Assembly: GCA_016841945.1 (NCBI GenBank)
Contig: JAENYC010000015.1
Coordinates: forward strand, 22,230-86,229
Direction: 5' to 3'
Source of the DNA: Haloplasma contractile
GTDB taxonomy: Bacteria; Bacillota_I; Bacilli_A; Haloplasmatales; Haloplasmataceae
DNA length: 64,000 bases
Below, piece by piece: positions 33,291-42,096 of the stretch; positions within the stretch are counted from its first letter, which is position 1, and each line of letters opens with the position of its first letter. The translations under genes and the position numbers were made by a program. The notes beneath the pieces are model-generated. The model searched no databases. It had not been told where the DNA came from and saw only the letters and a program-made list of their open reading frames with translations.

Positions 33291-33989
33291 TTAATTTTTT
33301 ACCATGCTACTAGGGTCAACTTTTATACCAGGACCCATTGTAGAAGTTAAAGCCATGTTTTTCATGTAAACACCCTTAACGGTTGTCGGACGTATACGTA
33401 CTAACGTATCATAAATAGTTTTAACATTTTCTTTAATTTTAACACCATCAAATGATACTTTTCCTACAGGAACATGAATATTACCGGCTTTGTCAACACG
33501 ATATTCAACTTTACCAGCTTTGATTTCACTGACTGCTTTTGCGATATCAGTTGTAACAGTACCTGTTTTAGGATTAGGCATTAATCCTTTAGGACCTAAA
33601 ATGCGTCCTAATCTACCTAATTGAGGCATCATGTCCGGAGTCGCTACGATTACATCGAATTCAAACCATCCTTGTTGAATTTTATTAATATAATCAGCAT
33701 CTCCTACATAATCAGCACCAGCATCAGTCGCTTCTTTAGCTTTATCGCCTTGCGCAATAACTAGTACTGTACGCGTTTTTCCTGTCCCATGAGGTAATAC
33801 AACTGCTCCACGTAAATTTTGTTCTGCTTTACGAGGATCTAAATTTAAACGAAACGCAACTTCTACAGTAGCATCAAACTTAACATAGCTCGTTTTCTTT
33901 ACTAATTCAACCGCTTCCTCAATTGGATATAGCATCGTTTTGTCAATTAGTTTTAAAACTTCAGCTTGTTTCTTTGTTTTTTTAGCCAT
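33291..33989 (-). CDS. rplA: 50S ribosomal protein L1
   Basis: 232 residues from the ATG of [12 protein letters not shown], 7 bases after AGGAGGTG; an upstream in-frame start adds 20 unrelated residues. [19 protein letters not shown] and [10 protein letters not shown] are L1 signatures. L1 forms the stalk over the E site and autoregulates in many bacteria. Confidence 0.96.
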   Translation of the reverse strand: MAKKTKKQAEVLKLIDKTMLYPIEEAVELVKKTSYVKFDATVEVAFRLNLDPRKAEQNLRGAVVLPHGTGKTRTVLVIAQGDKAKEATDAGADYVGDADYINKIQQGWFEFDVIVATPDMMPQLGRLGRILGPKGLMPNPKTGTVTTDIAKAVSEIKAGKVEYRVDKAGNIHVPVGKVSFDGVKIKENVKTIYDTLVRIRPTTVKGVYMKNMALTSTMGPGIKVDPSSMVKN

Positions 33990-34063
33990 CTTGGCACCTC
34001 CTAAAATGTGGTTAAACGGAATCTCCTCCCACAATTTAGGTTGCTTCACAACCTAAAAGTAGA

Positions 34064-34489
34064 TTAGTCTTCAACAATGATTCCCATGTTTCTAGCTGTT
34101 CCTTCAATAATTTTAGTTGCAGCTTCAATGTCATTTGCGTTTAAATCTGGCATTTTTATTTCGGCTATTTCGCGCACTTTATCGCGTTTAATAGTCGCTA
34201 CTTTAGTTGTCTTAGGATTTGATGAGCCACTTGTAATTCCTGCAGCTTTCTTCAATAAATCCGAAGCTGGCGGCGTTTTTGTGATAAAAGTAAATGAACG
34301 ATCTTCATAAACTGTTATGACAACAGGAATTATGTTTCCCATCTGATCGCGTGTACGCTCATTAAACTCTTGACAAAACTGAGCGCCATTTACACCCGCT
34401 TGACCCAACGCAGGTCCTACTGGTGGAGCTTGAGTTGCTTTTCCAGCATTTAATTGTAGTTTAATTACTTTTGATACTTTTTTAGCCAC
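34064..34489 (-). CDS. rplK: 50S ribosomal protein L11
   Basis: 141 residues from a GTG start (34487-34489), 7 bases after AAGGAGGTG, giving the normal N-terminus (M)[12 protein letters not shown]. Upstream in-frame residues read through the leader and are unrelated. [19 protein letters not shown] is diagnostic. L11 forms the GTPase-associated centre and is needed for RelA activation. Confidence 0.95.
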   Translation of the reverse strand: MAKKVSKVIKLQLNAGKATQAPPVGPALGQAGVNGAQFCQEFNERTRDQMGNIIPVVITVYEDRSFTFITKTPPASDLLKKAAGITSGSSNPKTTKVATIKRDKVREIAEIKMPDLNANDIEAATKIIEGTARNMGIIVED

Positions 34490-34555
34490 GAGACAACACC
34501 TCCTTAAGTCCGTGATGTGGTAAAATGGATGAAATCCTCCCACGCAAATTGCACA
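34490..34555 (-). ncRNA. L11/L1 operon leader
   Basis: The transcript upstream of rplK contains GCGTGGGAGGATTTCATCC and ACCACATCACGGACTTAAGG. The GTGGGAG...ACCACATCACGG pattern is the conserved leader seen before rplK in Firmicutes, thought to mimic the L1 site on 23S rRNA. Assignment rests on pattern and position. Confidence 0.7.
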
Positions 34556-34591
34556 ACAAAAAAGCATAGCTAAGGACCGCTAGCCATGCTA
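34556..34591 (-). terminator. Terminator between nusG and rplK
   Basis: Minus-strand stem AGCATGGCTA / TAGCTATGCT (ten pairs, one G-U), followed by TTTTTT. The rplK promoter -10 abuts its upstream arm. Confidence 0.82.
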
Positions 34592-34619
34592 TGATATCAC
34601 TTTTCTAAAACAAAATCAA
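34591..34619 (-). promoter_or_regulatory. Promoter of rplK-rplA
   Basis: Minus strand: TTGATT (34614-34619), 17 bases, extended -10 TGATATCAT with hexamer 34591-34596. Transcription would start inside the upstream arm of the adjacent terminator. Confidence 0.65.
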
Positions 34620-34625
34620 GTCTTT

Positions 34626-35165
34626 TTAATCAATTTTTTCAACTTGTGAAAACTCTAATTCAAACTTGGTTTGTCTACCGAAGAAATCAACTAAAACTTT
34701 GAGAATCATTTTATCGTAATCAATTTCTTCAATCACACCTACTTGGCCAGTGAAAGGACCCGATTTAACCCTAACTTTTTCGCCCTCTTTTACTTCTAAA
34801 TCATACTCTTCTCTATGTAAGCCTAGTTTCTTTAATATCGGATCAATTTCTTCCGGACGTAAAGGAACTGGTTTAGCACCTTTTCCACTAGAACCAATAA
34901 ATCCTGTGACATTCGGCGTATTCCGAACCACATACCAAGATTCATCTGTTACAATCATTTCTATAAATACATATCCAGGAAAAACTTTTCTAACCTTTTC
35001 TTTTTTAACACCTTTTTTTATTTCAACTTCCGTCTCTTCAGGAATAATCACTCTAAATATTTGATCTTCCATTCCCATCGATTCAATACGTCGTTCTAAA
35101 TTATTTTTAACGGTATTTTCTAATCCTGAATACGTCTGTACAACATACCAATTTTTACCTTCCAT
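34626..35165 (-). CDS. nusG: Transcription elongation/antitermination factor NusG
   Basis: 179 residues: NGN domain (NWYVVQTYSGLENTVKNNLE; FPGYVFIEM) and C-terminal KOW domain (VKSGPFTGQVGVIEEID). Binds the RNA polymerase clamp and modulates pausing. 31 bases after secE. The separate NusG_II protein at 3857-4228 is not a paralogue of this domain arrangement. Confidence 0.97.
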   Translation of the reverse strand: MEGKNWYVVQTYSGLENTVKNNLERRIESMGMEDQIFRVIIPEETEVEIKKGVKKEKVRKVFPGYVFIEMIVTDESWYVVRNTPNVTGFIGSSGKGAKPVPLRPEEIDPILKKLGLHREEYDLEVKEGEKVRVKSGPFTGQVGVIEEIDYDKMILKVLVDFFGRQTKFELEFSQVEKID

Positions 35166-35196
35166 TATTTAAACCTCCTAGTAACTAGGAAAGACA

Positions 35197-35868
35197 TTAT
35201 AAGTTTATACCAAATAAATTACTTATCCAACCTGGTGCATTAGCTAATAATAAATCTAAAGCGAAGAAAAATATACTAAAAAAGATAATAAATGAAAATA
35301 CTCTTTTACTATATTCTATCATGTCTTTACCAGTTGGCCAATGAACTTTATTCATCTCTTTAACTGATTGATAAATAACACGACTAAATGCGGTAATAAT
35401 CGCTAAGATACCTAAAAATACTAATGCAATAATTAAAACGGTTTTTGTTGCTCCACCTAGAAGCGGTAAATCTGTTTTTAATACTAATGAACCTATTCCT
35501 AATAATATTGCTAATACAATTAAGATGATTGCGATGAATAAAAAGAAAATAGATTCTATTGAGATTCCTCTCGTATCTTTTGATTTATCAGTTTTTATCG
35601 TACGATTTTCTAAAAAAGTAAAAAATTTATCAATTTGTTTAGAAAATGCGATGAATAAGAAGAAAATACCTAAAATTGAAGATGTCAATGATAATATTAA
35701 CTTCGTTTGTTCAGTATATGCACCGGTATATTCAATTTTAAACAAATACCACTCAACCACATCAGTGATGGTAAATATCGTTAATAGGATTCCTAAAAAC
35801 CCTAATAATCCCGCTACATATTTGATAATTCCATATATCTTTTCTTTTTTTTCTTTTTTATCACTCAT
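35197..35868 (-). CDS. secE: SecE with long multi-TM N-terminal extension
   Basis: The C-terminal ~55 residues are a normal bacterial SecE: SVKEMNKVHWPTGKDMIEYS amphipathic region (169-188) followed by a membrane helix (190-209). Before this lie about 165 extra residues with four predicted membrane segments (about 12-35, 55-77, 104-130, 142-163). Firmicute SecE is usually about 60 residues. The reading frame is continuous and the gene sits correctly between rpmG and nusG; its RBS AGGAGG overlaps the rpmG stop. Confidence 0.85.
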   Translation of the reverse strand: MSDKKEKKEKIYGIIKYVAGLLGFLGILLTIFTITDVVEWYLFKIEYTGAYTEQTKLILSLTSSILGIFFLFIAFSKQIDKFFTFLENRTIKTDKSKDTRGISIESIFFLFIAIILIVLAILLGIGSLVLKTDLPLLGGATKTVLIIALVFLGILAIITAFSRVIYQSVKEMNKVHWPTGKDMIEYSKRVFSFIIFFSIFFFALDLLLANAPGWISNLFGINL

Positions 35869-35878
35869 TTTTGTCCTC

Positions 35879-36028
35879 CTACTTAGATTCCTTATGTAAG
35901 GTGTGTTTGTTACAACGCTTACAAAACTTTTTGACTTCTAATCGTTCTTTTGAAGTCAATTTATTCTTATCAGTCGTATAATTACGAGATAGACATTCTG
36001 TACATACTAATATAATTTTTGTTCTCAT
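35879..36028 (-). CDS. rpmG: 50S ribosomal protein L33 (zinc form)
   Basis: A 49-residue gene: [20 protein letters not shown] at the start and [17 protein letters not shown] at the end. The CTEC (9-12) and CKRC (36-39) pairs bind zinc. Position before secE-nusG is the same as in B. subtilis. The ribosome-binding site GGGTGAAG is weak. Confidence 0.93.
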   Translation of the reverse strand: MRTKIILVCTECLSRNYTTDKNKLTSKERLEVKKFCKRCNKHTLHKESK

Positions 36029-36067
36029 TTAGATTCTTCACCCATTTTATACAATCTAACTTATAAT

Positions 36068-36096
36068 ACTTTAACAAATATATAGTTAAATGTCAA
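36068..36096 (-). promoter_or_regulatory. Promoter of rpmG-secE-nusG
   Basis: Minus strand: TTGACA (36091-36096), 17 bases, TGTTAAAGT extended -10 with hexamer 36068-36073. It lies in the 71-base gap between sigH and rpmG. Confidence 0.75.
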
Positions 36097-36099
36097 TAC

Positions 36100-36651
36100 T
36101 TATAATTGATTCAGTTTTTGTTCAATCTTCTTTTTCACTTTTGCGATAATAACATATACTTGTTTTTTAGGAATTTTATACTCATCACTTAATTCTTTAA
36201 CTGAATATCCTGTCAAATAATGACTATAAACGTGCTTTTCAAGATGATTAATTTGTTTAAAAACTCTTTGATATACATTTTCATAATGCATCTTAGAAAA
36301 GATATAATTTTCTATATTATTCTGTCTATTACTTAATTTAGAAATCTCTACTTCTGTATGATAAGAATCAATAGAATAACTATATTGATGAATCTTATTC
36401 TTTTTTCGTCCTTGATTTCTTAAAAAAGATAGTATCTGTCTATCAATACATAAAGATGCAAAAGAAGTAAAATTAGCGCCCTTATTTTGTTTGAATGCAT
36501 TTATCGCTTTTAGCAATCCTAATCTCCCTTCTTGTAATGCATCATCATAATCTTTTGATAAAATATTATATTTAGATAAAATAATTTTTATAATGTATTC
36601 ATATTGAATAATAGCTTGATTAATTGATTTCTCATCACCACAATACATCAA
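36100..36651 (-). CDS. sigH: SigH-like RNA polymerase sigma factor
   Basis: 183 residues, shorter than B. subtilis SigH (~218). Region 2 includes DALQEGRLGLLKAINAF and FTSFASLCIDRQILSFLRN; region 4 is a helix-turn-helix (SVKELSDEYKIPKKQVYVII). The place between rlmB and rpmG is that of sigH (spo0H), although yacP/rae1 is absent. In non-sporulating relatives this factor may control competence or stress genes; sequence alone does not tell. Confidence 0.85.
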   Translation of the reverse strand: MMYCGDEKSINQAIIQYEYIIKIILSKYNILSKDYDDALQEGRLGLLKAINAFKQNKGANFTSFASLCIDRQILSFLRNQGRKKNKIHQYSYSIDSYHTEVEISKLSNRQNNIENYIFSKMHYENVYQRVFKQINHLEKHVYSHYLTGYSVKELSDEYKIPKKQVYVIIAKVKKKIEQKLNQL

Positions 36652-36670
36652 TATTGTCCTCCTTAACGAA

Positions 36671-37402
36671 TTAGAGGGGACAACGTTTATTCACCACTTC
36701 ATAAAGCATAATAGATGCAGCTACCGATGCATTTAAAGATGTTACATGACCTTTCATAGGTAATTTCACTAACACATCGCAATTTTCTTTCACTAAGCGA
36801 CTGATGCCTTTACCTTCACTACCAATGACAATAGCAAGGGGAACACAAGCATCCATTTGTCTGTAATCCATATTAGAATTTGCATCACATCCAATAATCC
36901 AAAGCCCTAACTTTTTTAGTTTCTTAATGGTAGTGGTTAAGTTCGTCACTTTTGCAACTTTAACATATTCAATTGCACCACTTGACATTTTAGCAACTGT
37001 CGCATTTAAACTAACCGAACGATTTTTAGGAATGATCACACCATGTACACCACAACAATCTGCACTTCTTAAGATCGCACCTAAATTATGAGGATCTTCT
37101 AATCCATCTAAAATCATCAATAATGCCTTCTCTTGTTTATCTTTCGCTTCTTCTAATAAATCATCAATATCATAATAGTGAAACGGTGCAATACGCGCCA
37201 CAATACCCTGGTGATTTCCTTTTACCATCTGGTCTAGTTGCTTTCTATGAACAAGATGATATTTTATTTGATTTTTTAATATATATTCTTTTATATTATG
37301 TTCCTTAGTAACAATATTATCAATCATCCATAATTCTTCGATTTGATGACCAGATTTTATCATTTCGATGACTGTATTTTTTCCATATATGATATCCGAC
37401 AA
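36671..37402 (-). CDS. rlmB: 23S rRNA (Gm2251) 2'-O-methyltransferase, TrmH family
   Basis: 243 residues: N-terminal substrate-binding domain, then the SPOUT knot with LMILDGLEDPHNLGAILRSA, VIGSEGKGISRLV and KLPMKGHVTSLNASVAASI. The cysS-mrnC-rlmB order supports RlmB. Starts 5 bases after mrnC. Confidence 0.93.
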   Translation of the reverse strand: MSDIIYGKNTVIEMIKSGHQIEELWMIDNIVTKEHNIKEYILKNQIKYHLVHRKQLDQMVKGNHQGIVARIAPFHYYDIDDLLEEAKDKQEKALLMILDGLEDPHNLGAILRSADCCGVHGVIIPKNRSVSLNATVAKMSSGAIEYVKVAKVTNLTTTIKKLKKLGLWIIGCDANSNMDYRQMDACVPLAIVIGSEGKGISRLVKENCDVLVKLPMKGHVTSLNASVAASIMLYEVVNKRCPL

Positions 37403-37407
37403 CTAAA

Positions 37408-37797
37408 TCACCAACTCTCTACTAAATGAATAGAAAACTTGATTATTTCTTCTAAACGGTTTTTATGATCGATTAAATATAGATAACCAATTAAAGATTC
37501 AAAGGATGTGCCATGCTTATAGGTGATAATATCAACATTATGTTTTTTATGATTCACCTTCGCATTTCTTCCTCTTTTTACAATATCTATTTCTTCATCA
37601 GTTAAAATATCTTTTTCTATTAACTGATTGATAATTTTTGCTTGAGCGGTTGCTGCTACATATTTTGTTGCTAATTTGTGTAGAGTCCTCGCTTTTGTAT
37701 ACCCTTTATCAATCAAATGGTGTCTTATCATTAAATCATAATAAGAATCACCGATGTATGCTAATGTTGTTCCATTTAATAATTTATAATTCACCAT
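37408..37797 (-). CDS. mrnC: Mini-ribonuclease III
   Basis: 129 residues: an RNase III catalytic domain without the dsRNA-binding domain. LAYIGDSYYDLMIRHHLI holds the catalytic Asp. MrnC matures 23S rRNA ends in Firmicutes. 3 bases separate it from cysS; the gene ends in TGA. Confidence 0.93.
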   Translation of the reverse strand: MVNYKLLNGTTLAYIGDSYYDLMIRHHLIDKGYTKARTLHKLATKYVAATAQAKIINQLIEKDILTDEEIDIVKRGRNAKVNHKKHNVDIITYKHGTSFESLIGYLYLIDHKNRLEEIIKFSIHLVESW

Positions 37798-37800
37798 ATT

Positions 37801-39156
37801 TTATATATTTATTCCTTTTTCTTGTAAAATCGCTCTCATTTGATCTGCTTTTTCAAAGTCCTTCTCTTTTCTTGCTTCTTGTCTTTGTTTTATTAAGTAT
37901 CTTAATTTCTCATCTAATCGTACAATATCAAACTCAATACCCATAATCGATAAAAGTAGTTTAAATGTTTGATAAAGACTCAACATAATCTCTAATTCTT
38001 TTTCATTAAAGCTTTGTTTTCGTACGACCTTATTGACTTCTTTAATTAAGTTCATTAAAACAGTCATCGCATTTGCAGTATTAAAGTCATCATCCATCGA
38101 TTGATTAAATTCTTTTATAATCTCTTTGGAAAAATCATTTAAAGGAACTGTTTTATTTAAGTAATCATGTAAATCTAATTTTAGTTGAAGCGTTTTGAGA
38201 GATGTTTCTATTTTTATAACTTCGTTTTTAATATTTTCAATATTTTCAAATGTATAATTTAATGGTTGTCTATAATGTGTTGAAAGCATAAATAAACGCA
38301 ACACCCGATAATCATACTTCTTTAAAAAATCTTTTAAGAAAATGAAATTTCCTAATGATTTACTCATCTTTTCATCTTCAATCATCAAGCGTCCATTATG
38401 CATCCAATAATTAGCAAGAGATGTTTTATTCTTCGCTTCAGATTGTGCGATTTCATTTTCATGATGCGGAAACTTTAAATCTGAACCCCCACCATGAATA
38501 TCAATCAATTCACCCAATGTATCATTAATCATCGCCACACATTCTGTATGCCAACCAGGTCTTCCTTTACCCCAAGGAGAATCCCACTTGATTCCTTCAT
38601 CTGTTTTTTTCCACAAGGTAAAATCTAAAGGATTGTTCTTTTTACTATGTTCTGTAATCCTAGCACCTACCTCAAGATGACTGATATCTTGATTAGATAA
38701 TCGCCCATATGATTTAATTTTATTAACAGAAAAATAAACATCTCCCTCTACTTCGTAAGCATATCCTAATTTTTCTAACGATTGGATAAATTCAATGATA
38801 TAAGACATGTAATCTGTCACACATGGATTTTCATCATACTCAACACAATTTAATTCTTTTAGATGTTTCAAAAAGGCTTGTTTATATAGATTGGTAATTT
38901 CTTCCTCACTTGTATTTTCTTCTTTAGCTGCACGTATTATTTTATCATCTACATCGGTAATATTCGATACATAGGTCACATCATATCCCCGATGTTCTAA
39001 ATAACGTTTCACAATATCAAAAAATATCACCGGTCGTGCATTTCCTATATGAATGTAGTTATAAACAGTTGGCCCACAAACATACATTTTTACTTCATTA
39101 GGTTTTAGTGGTTTAAACTTTTCTTTTTTATTCGTTAACGAATTATAAATATACAT
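37801..39156 (-). CDS. cysS: Cysteinyl-tRNA synthetase
   Basis: 451 residues. The HIGH motif is HIGNA, preceded by YVCGPTVYNY with the zinc-binding Cys27; GWHTEC and HHENE give further ligands. The KMSKSLGN loop is intact. No cysE lies between gltX and cysS. It heads the cysS-mrnC-rlmB-sigH run. Confidence 0.97.
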   Translation of the reverse strand: MYIYNSLTNKKEKFKPLKPNEVKMYVCGPTVYNYIHIGNARPVIFFDIVKRYLEHRGYDVTYVSNITDVDDKIIRAAKEENTSEEEITNLYKQAFLKHLKELNCVEYDENPCVTDYMSYIIEFIQSLEKLGYAYEVEGDVYFSVNKIKSYGRLSNQDISHLEVGARITEHSKKNNPLDFTLWKKTDEGIKWDSPWGKGRPGWHTECVAMINDTLGELIDIHGGGSDLKFPHHENEIAQSEAKNKTSLANYWMHNGRLMIEDEKMSKSLGNFIFLKDFLKKYDYRVLRLFMLSTHYRQPLNYTFENIENIKNEVIKIETSLKTLQLKLDLHDYLNKTVPLNDFSKEIIKEFNQSMDDDFNTANAMTVLMNLIKEVNKVVRKQSFNEKELEIMLSLYQTFKLLLSIMGIEFDIVRLDEKLRYLIKQRQEARKEKDFEKADQMRAILQEKGINI

Positions 39157-39243
39157 GTTTTCACCTCTTTATATTATAATTTGCATGCTAATTTTATTTT
39201 GTGTCATTTTTTGACAAAATGCAAGATTTTTCGATTGCGCAAA

Positions 39244-39266
39244 TACAAAAGCCGCATTAAGCGGCA
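39244..39266 (-). terminator. Hairpin terminator at the gltX end
   Basis: Minus-strand GCCGC / GCGGC around the gltX stop codon, followed by TTTTGTATTT. The stem is short and the T run interrupted. Confidence 0.5.
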
Positions 39267-40690
39267 AGTATCTCAATGGTTTTCTCTAATCGTTTGATGA
39301 CGACTTCTTTTCCTAAGAGTTCAATGACTTTAGGTAAGTCAGGTCCATGCATTTGAGCAGTCGTTGCTATTCTACAAGGCATAAACAACATTTTTCCTTT
39401 TGCCTTTGTTTCTTTTCCTGTTTGTTTAATCGCATTTTTAATATTATCCGCATTAAAATCACTTAAAGATTGTAATTTTGTTTTCCATACTTCTAAAGTT
39501 GTTTTTACACCATCTTGTTTAATAAAATCTAGTTCTTCATTGTCAATCATGAACTCTTTTTCAAAGAAATCATGATATAAATCTATTATTTCTGCTCCAT
39601 AAGACATCCGGTCATGAAATAAGCTCACGAGCTTTTCAATCCACTCATTCGATTGATGTTTTAAAACTTCGTGTTTTTCAATATGTGTTTTACATAGTGC
39701 CACCATTTTCTCAAGTGGTAATGCCTTTATATAACGATTATTAATATAAGTTAATTTATTTTTATCAAATGTTGCAGGAGATTTAGATAATCTTTTTTCA
39801 TCAAACATTTCAATGATTTCATCTTTTGATAATATTTCTTCCTCTCCAGTTGGGCTCCATCCTAACAAAGAGATGAAATTAAACAATGCCTCTGGTAAAT
39901 AACCTAATTCCTTATATTGAGAAATAAAAGCTATAATATCTGGGTCTCTTTTTGATAATTTTTTTCCATTTTCTTTCACAATCAATGTCATATGCCCAAA
40001 TACAGGTACTTCCCAATCTAATGCATCATATATTCCCATTTGCTTAGGTGTATTAGTAATATGTTCTTCACCCCGTAAAACATGAGTTATTTCCATTAAA
40101 TGGTCATCCACAACAACCGCAAAATTATAAGTCGGAATGCCATTTCGCTTTATAATCACCCAATCACCTATATCATCAGATGAAAATGACACTTTACCTT
40201 TGACCATATCATTAAATTCATAGGTCACATTTTCTGGTACTTTAAAACGAATGGTATATTCTCCTCGTTTTTCCAGTTCTTTTAATTCATCAGTCGATGC
40301 TTTTAAACAACGTCTAGAATAATGACTAAATCCCTCACGCTCTTTTTCTAATTCCTCTTCCGTACAATAACACTTATATGCCAATCCTTTTTCAAGGAGG
40401 ATATCTGCATACTTTCTATATAAATCTAGTCTTTCTAATTGACGATAAGGGGCATATTTCGGGTTTACTTTATCAATTGATTCATCATAATCAATTCCTA
40501 ACCATTTTAAATGTTCTAATTGAGAAATTTCACCATTTTCAACATTCCGTTCTATATCTGTATTCTCAATACGAACAATAAAGTCTCCTCCATATTTTTT
40601 CGCAAATAAATAATTGAATAAAGCTGTTCTTGCATTTCCAATATGTAAAAAGCCCGTAGGACTTGGTGCGTATCTAACACGTACTGTCAT
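39257..40690 (-). CDS. gltX: Glutamyl-tRNA synthetase
   Basis: 477 residues, class [20 protein letters not shown] holds the HIGH motif and GKKLSKRD the KMSKS loop. As in most Firmicutes it is probably non-discriminating (also charging tRNA-Gln), but gatCAB is outside the window. Own gap of 63 bases after hflX. Confidence 0.96.
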   Translation of the reverse strand: MTVRVRYAPSPTGFLHIGNARTALFNYLFAKKYGGDFIVRIENTDIERNVENGEISQLEHLKWLGIDYDESIDKVNPKYAPYRQLERLDLYRKYADILLEKGLAYKCYCTEEELEKEREGFSHYSRRCLKASTDELKELEKRGEYTIRFKVPENVTYEFNDMVKGKVSFSSDDIGDWVIIKRNGIPTYNFAVVVDDHLMEITHVLRGEEHITNTPKQMGIYDALDWEVPVFGHMTLIVKENGKKLSKRDPDIIAFISQYKELGYLPEALFNFISLLGWSPTGEEEILSKDEIIEMFDEKRLSKSPATFDKNKLTYINNRYIKALPLEKMVALCKTHIEKHEVLKHQSNEWIEKLVSLFHDRMSYGAEIIDLYHDFFEKEFMIDNEELDFIKQDGVKTTLEVWKTKLQSLSDFNADNIKNAIKQTGKETKAKGKMLFMPCRIATTAQMHGPDLPKVIELLGKEVVIKRLEKTIEILAA

Positions 40691-40753
40691 GATTTCCTCC
40701 TATATACAACATATTCTTCAATATTTTAACATAAAATGGATAAAAAAACAGTG

Positions 40754-42004
40754 TTATTGAATTAAATGTTTATATTTTGTGTATAAATAATCACTTAATT
40801 CAACCGTTACTTCAATTCCTTCATCTAAATATTGTTCCTTTGTCACATATGCATATTCTTTTAAATAGTTATAAATATGACCACTTGCATAAGGAATTGT
40901 CATCTTAACTGTTTTATAATGTTTAAATAATTTTTTACTCACTTCGTTGATCAAGTCATCGATGTTGTTCTTCTCTTTAGCGGATATAAAAACGCCATCC
41001 CCTATATTGAGAGAATCAAACAAATCTATTTTATTGTAAACATCTAAAATTGGTATCTGTTGTACGCCAATTTCTTTTAATACCTTTTTAGTCACCTTCA
41101 TTTGTCTATCATAATGTGGATTTGAAATATCCACTACATGTAGTATCAAATCCGCTTCTGTAATCTCTTCTAAAGTAGAGCGAAATGCTTTAATTAAGTG
41201 ATGGGGCAAACGACTGATAAACCCCACGGTATCAGTTAATAAAAACTTCCTTTTATTTTCTAACACAATTTGTCTCGTAGTGGTTTCTAATGTCGCAAAT
41301 AATAGGTCTTTCGTAAACACCGCTTTATTTGTATCTTTTTTAATACTATAATCTAACAATGTATTCATTAAAGTAGATTTACCAGAATTGGTATAACCGA
41401 CTAAGCTGACAATGGGTACTTCATTCTTCATTCGTCTTTTTCTTTGTGTCTTACGATTTAAAACCATCGTTTTGAGTTCATTTTCTAATAATGATATTCT
41501 TTTTTCTATTCGCCGTCTATCTAGTTCATATTTTGTTTCTCCAGGCCCACGCATCCCTAGTCGTTCGTTAAAATTACCGCTCATAATATTTATTCTTGGT
41601 AAGATGTATTTTAATTGTGCAATCTCGACTTGAAGCATCGCTTCCTTTGTTTTGGCACGTCTTGCAAAAATATCTAATATTAATAAGGTTCTATCAATGA
41701 CGCGACAACCGACCGTCTCTTGTATATTTCTAGTTTGTGATGGGGTTAATTCATCATTTAATACAACCATCTCAATATCATTTGCCTCAACAAATTCCTT
41801 TATTTCTTGAATTTTACCTGTCCCAAAATAAGTGGCTGAATTGATTTTTTTTATTTTTTGCCTCATTTTACCTGCCACGTCGAGTTCACATGTTTTAGCT
41901 AAATTATCTAACTCTTCCATAGAATAGTTAAACTCTTCTTCATCTATCATATAACCGCCAACTAAAAGCGTAGGCTCATACTTTTTTTCAATATTTATTT
42001 CCAA
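40754..42004 (-). CDS. hflX: Ribosome-associated GTPase HflX
   Basis: 416 residues. N-terminal nucleotide-binding/coiled-coil region with MSGNFNERLGMRGPGETKYE, then the G domain (SLVGYTNSGKSTLMN, DTVGFISRLPHHLI, NKID). HflX rescues stalled ribosomes under stress. The start appears to be TTG (MEINIEKKYEP), 10 bases after GGAG. An unusual neighbour for gltX. Confidence 0.93.
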   Translation of the reverse strand: MEINIEKKYEPTLLVGGYMIDEEEFNYSMEELDNLAKTCELDVAGKMRQKIKKINSATYFGTGKIQEIKEFVEANDIEMVVLNDELTPSQTRNIQETVGCRVIDRTLLILDIFARRAKTKEAMLQVEIAQLKYILPRINIMSGNFNERLGMRGPGETKYELDRRRIEKRISLLENELKTMVLNRKTQRKRRMKNEVPIVSLVGYTNSGKSTLMNTLLDYSIKKDTNKAVFTKDLLFATLETTTRQIVLENKRKFLLTDTVGFISRLPHHLIKAFRSTLEEITEADLILHVVDISNPHYDRQMKVTKKVLKEIGVQQIPILDVYNKIDLFDSLNIGDGVFISAKEKNNIDDLINEVSKKLFKHYKTVKMTIPYASGHIYNYLKEYAYVTKEQYLDEGIEVTVELSDYLYTKYKHLIQ

Positions 42005-42042
42005 ATTATATCATCTCCATCTTTTCACTATTAGTATAACTG

Positions 42043-42080
42043 AAAATAAAAAGATTATCAAAGTATAAATTGATAATCTA
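42043..42080 (-). terminator. Terminator after nrdJ
   Basis: Perfect minus-strand stem AGATTATCAA / TTGATAATCT followed by TTTTATTTT, within the nrdJ-hflX gap. Confidence 0.88.
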
Positions 42081-42096
42081 TTTATTTTTTTATCTT

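Noticed and set aside
34490..34567. Longer rplK starting upstream within the leader
   Set aside because: The extra residues (Cys- and Phe-rich) are unrelated to L11 and would be encoded by the conserved leader; the GTG start has a perfect ribosome-binding site.
39157..39256. T-box riboswitch upstream of cysS
   Set aside because: The gap is only 100 bases and lacks the T-box sequence and specifier stem.
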